A stretch of DNA of 14,962 nt from an uncultured Oscillospiraceae bacterium. GTDB lineage: Bacteria; Bacillota; Clostridia; Oscillospirales; Oscillospiraceae. The notes beneath the pieces were generated by a model that had not been told where the DNA came from, searched no databases, and saw only the letters and a program-made list of their open reading frames with translations. A program made the translations under genes and the position numbers. This document shows, one piece after another, positions 13,828 to 14,962 of the stretch; position 1 is the stretch's first letter; each line of letters opens with the position of its first letter. The stretch lies in assembly GCA_934668605.1 (NCBI GenBank), contig CAKUNY010000038.1, positions 1 to 14,962 on the forward strand. Direction: 5' to 3'.

Positions 13828-13852
13828 TTGCAGAGAATAAAGTATTCTGCAA
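13828..13852 (+). promoter_or_regulatory. Intercistronic hairpin just before a small ORF
   Basis: TTGCAGA and AAT pair with ATTCTGCAA around an AAAGT loop, with one bulged G, giving 10 bp. The stem ends 1 nt before the AAAGGAGG of the 45-codon ORF at 13868. No T-run follows, so it is not a terminator; it could limit or stabilise translation of the small ORF. Confidence 0.45.
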
Positions 13853-13867
13853 GAAAGGAGGCGCGGC

Positions 13868-14005
13868 ATGAAAAAACGCAGCCAAGCGCGCCGCAAGGGC
13901 GAGACATGGTGGCCGGGGCACGCGGAAACCGACCCGCAGGGAAGCTGGACGGGAAAGCCCGAAGACCCGATGGAAACGCCCGTACAGGACGCGGACGACT
14001 TATAA
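13868..14005 (+). CDS. Small 45-residue protein with a GSWTG...PVQDADDL tail
   Basis: A strong AAAGGAGG (13854-13861) lies 6 bp before ATG 13868, and the frame is open to TAA at 14003-14005. The product is basic at the start (MKKRSQARRKG), aromatic in the middle (ETWWPGH), and ends in an acidic, Pro-rich tail that includes GSWTGKPEDP and PVQDADDL. I recall similar GSxTG...PVQDxDDL tails in small uncharacterised Clostridia proteins, but I could not check this. There is no membrane helix or signal peptide. The function is unknown. It sits between the 124-residue gene and the Nim-like gene, in the same direction. Confidence 0.7.
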   Translation: MKKRSQARRKGETWWPGHAETDPQGSWTGKPEDPMETPVQDADDL

Positions 14006-14016
14006 CGCACGCAAAA

Positions 14017-14034
14017 GCGCCCCATTTGGGGCGC
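14017..14034 (+). terminator. Short GC-rich hairpin between the small ORF and the Nim-like gene
   Basis: A perfect 7-bp stem, GCGCCCC with GGGGCGC around ATTT, is not followed by Ts (GCCGTG). It may be a weak attenuator or an mRNA processing boundary rather than a true terminator. Confidence 0.4.
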
Positions 14035-14059
14035 GCCGTGTAACATGGGAGGAACTGCA

Positions 14060-14527
14060 ATGAGAAGACACGACCGGGAAGTGACAGAGCAGGCGAAGAT
14101 CGACGAGATCATAGAAAGCTGCGACTGCCTGCGGCTGGGACTGAACGCCGAGGGCGGCGCGTATATTGTGCCGCTGAGTTTTGGCTATGCGCCGGGAGCG
14201 CCGGCCAGATTTTATTTTCACAGCGCGATGGAAGGCCGGAAGGTTTCGATGATCGGAAGCGGGGCAAAGGCCGGCTTTGAGCTCGATTGCGCGCATGCGC
14301 TCGGCGAGGCGGAGCTCGGCTGCAAGCATACATACTTCTTCCGAAGCGTCATCGGAACCGGCTTTGTCCGGCCTGTGGAGGACTTGGAAGAAAAAAGGCG
14401 TGCGCTGGCGCTGATTATGGCGCACTACCGCAAGGATCGCGCGTTTTCGTTTACCGACGAGCAGGCGCGCACGGTCGCGGTGTTCTGCCTGACGGTTGAA
14501 ACAATGACGGCCAAAGAGCACGTCTGA
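14060..14527 (+). CDS. Pyridoxamine 5'-phosphate oxidase-family flavoprotein, Nim-like
   Basis: I start at ATG 14060, 155 residues, because GGGAGG (14046-14051) lies 8 bp before it. The sequence MRRHDREVTEQAKIDEIIESCDCLRLGL, then YIVPLSFGY, FYFHSAMEGRKVSMI and VGTGF-like VIGTGFVRPVEDLEEKRRALALIMAHY, is typical of the nitroimidazole-resistance (NimA-like) branch of the split-barrel FMN-binding family. Some members reduce 5-nitroimidazole drugs, but most chromosomal members have no demonstrated resistance role and probably carry out ordinary flavin chemistry. Length is normal. It lies in the same direction as the yqeCB cluster, after a hairpin, and the next gene starts 11 bp after its stop. Confidence 0.9.
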   Translation: MRRHDREVTEQAKIDEIIESCDCLRLGLNAEGGAYIVPLSFGYAPGAPARFYFHSAMEGRKVSMIGSGAKAGFELDCAHALGEAELGCKHTYFFRSVIGTGFVRPVEDLEEKRRALALIMAHYRKDRAFSFTDEQARTVAVFCLTVETMTAKEHV

Positions 14528-14538
14528 GGAGGAGCGCA

Positions 14539-14802
14539 ATGAACGATTTTGAACAGCAGTATCTGCCCGAGGCCTACCGGCCCTTATCCCCGTGGGCATA
14601 TTTCGGGCTCAGCATTTTATACGCCGTGCCGCTCGTGGGCTGGGTGTTTCTGATCGCCCACGCCGTTGCCAGCCGGAATATCAACAAACGCAACTATGCC
14701 CGAAGCTTTTTCTGCGTCTACATACTGGCCGCCGTTCTGATTCTGCTCCTGAGCTTTGCAGGCCTGCGGCTCGATCTGTCGCAGTTCGCCGTACCTATGT
14801 AA
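14539..14802 (+). CDS. Small two-helix membrane protein, function unknown
   Basis: The product has 87 residues, with AGGAGG 6 bp before the ATG at 14539. After a polar N terminus (MNDFEQQYLPEAYRPLSPW) come a hydrophobic helix at about 20-44 and a second at about 57-75, joined by a basic loop SRNINKRNYARS. The pattern of a short N terminus, a PLVGW turn and N-KRN-AR before the second helix resembles small uncharacterised membrane proteins seen in many Clostridia. Cytoplasmic placement of the basic loop is expected. It is probably co-transcribed with the Nim-like gene. Confidence 0.8.
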   Translation: MNDFEQQYLPEAYRPLSPWAYFGLSILYAVPLVGWVFLIAHAVASRNINKRNYARSFFCVYILAAVLILLLSFAGLRLDLSQFAVPM

Positions 14803-14826
14803 AATCAGCGCAATGACAGGAAACGC

Positions 14827-14930
14827 GTAGGGGGCGATGCCTACATCGCCCCGGCAGAATCATTCGTTTTTACGGAAATCTTCGGCGAATTCGTAACTTC
14901 CCTTGGGTCGATGTGGGCATCGACCCCTAC
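14827..14930 (-). repeat. Double-hairpin intergenic repeat, copy B (opposite orientation to copy A)
   Basis: The 104-bp element has 26-bp ends at 14827-14852 and 14905-14930, starting GTAGGGG and ending CCCCTAC, as in copy A. The centre, read on the minus strand, shares ACGAATTCGCCGA and flanking GGGAA and TTTC with copy A, so the copies are homologous and inverted relative to each other. Again each end folds into a 9-bp hairpin. It lies 25 bp after the last gene. The remaining bases to the window end hold nothing I can name. Confidence 0.85.
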
Positions 14931-14962
14931 GAAGAAACCGGCAGCATGGACAAGAATTGAAA

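Noticed and set aside
13807..14043. Possible selenocysteine UGA at the end of the 124-residue gene, with a hairpin about 19 nt downstream and an open frame to 14043
   Set aside because: It was tempting in a selenium operon, but the read-through frame is Arg/Gly-rich, unlike a protein core, and it overlaps the 45-codon ORF, which has its own strong ribosome binding site. The hairpin loop G lies at the far edge of the distance usual for bacterial SECIS elements. Homologues extending past the UGA would reopen the idea.

Overview
The window looks like chromosomal DNA of a GC-rich, spore-lineage Firmicute, most likely class Clostridia near Oscillospiraceae. The reasons are a canonical spo0A, AAGGAGG-type ribosome binding sites before most genes, sigmaA-type promoters, a YesM/YesN-type sensor pair, and yqeB/yqeC selenium-molybdenum cofactor genes. 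The family placement is inference; no rRNA or other phylogenetic marker is present.

Left part (1-4274): a solute-binding lipoprotein gene leaves the left edge on the minus strand. Divergent from it is a tightly coupled plus-strand operon of a second solute-binding lipoprotein, a sensor histidine kinase and an AraC-type response regulator, which looks like a three-component sensory system. It ends at a strong intrinsic terminator. Its leader carries a 107-bp double-hairpin repeat between promoter and ribosome binding site.

Middle part (4291-9746): minus-strand genes. Two separately transcribed YitT-superfamily membrane proteins (YitT with DUF2179, and a YczE-type protein) come first. A three-gene operon follows, encoding an SPFH protein with three C-terminal zinc ribbons, a zinc-ribbon tail-anchored protein and a TPM-domain protein. 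It resembles Bacillus ydjI-ydjG-ydjH, a membrane-stress module, but no pspA is seen. A run of five consecutive perfect or near-perfect hairpins lies downstream of this operon.

Right part (9747-14962): spo0A is divergent from the SPFH operon and is preceded by 0A-box-like sites, with no spoIVB in front of it. A TraX-family acyltransferase gene on the minus strand is divergent from a plus-strand cluster: yqeC, yqeB, an unrecognised 124-residue gene overlapping yqeB by 4 nt, a 45-residue ORF, a Nim-like flavoprotein gene and a two-helix membrane protein gene. A second copy of the double-hairpin repeat, in opposite orientation, closes the window.

No tRNA, rRNA, CRISPR array, transposase or integrase was seen. 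The most unusual signal is the double-hairpin repeat, whose arms vary by compensatory base-pair changes. The most interesting unknown proteins are the two small genes downstream of yqeB.
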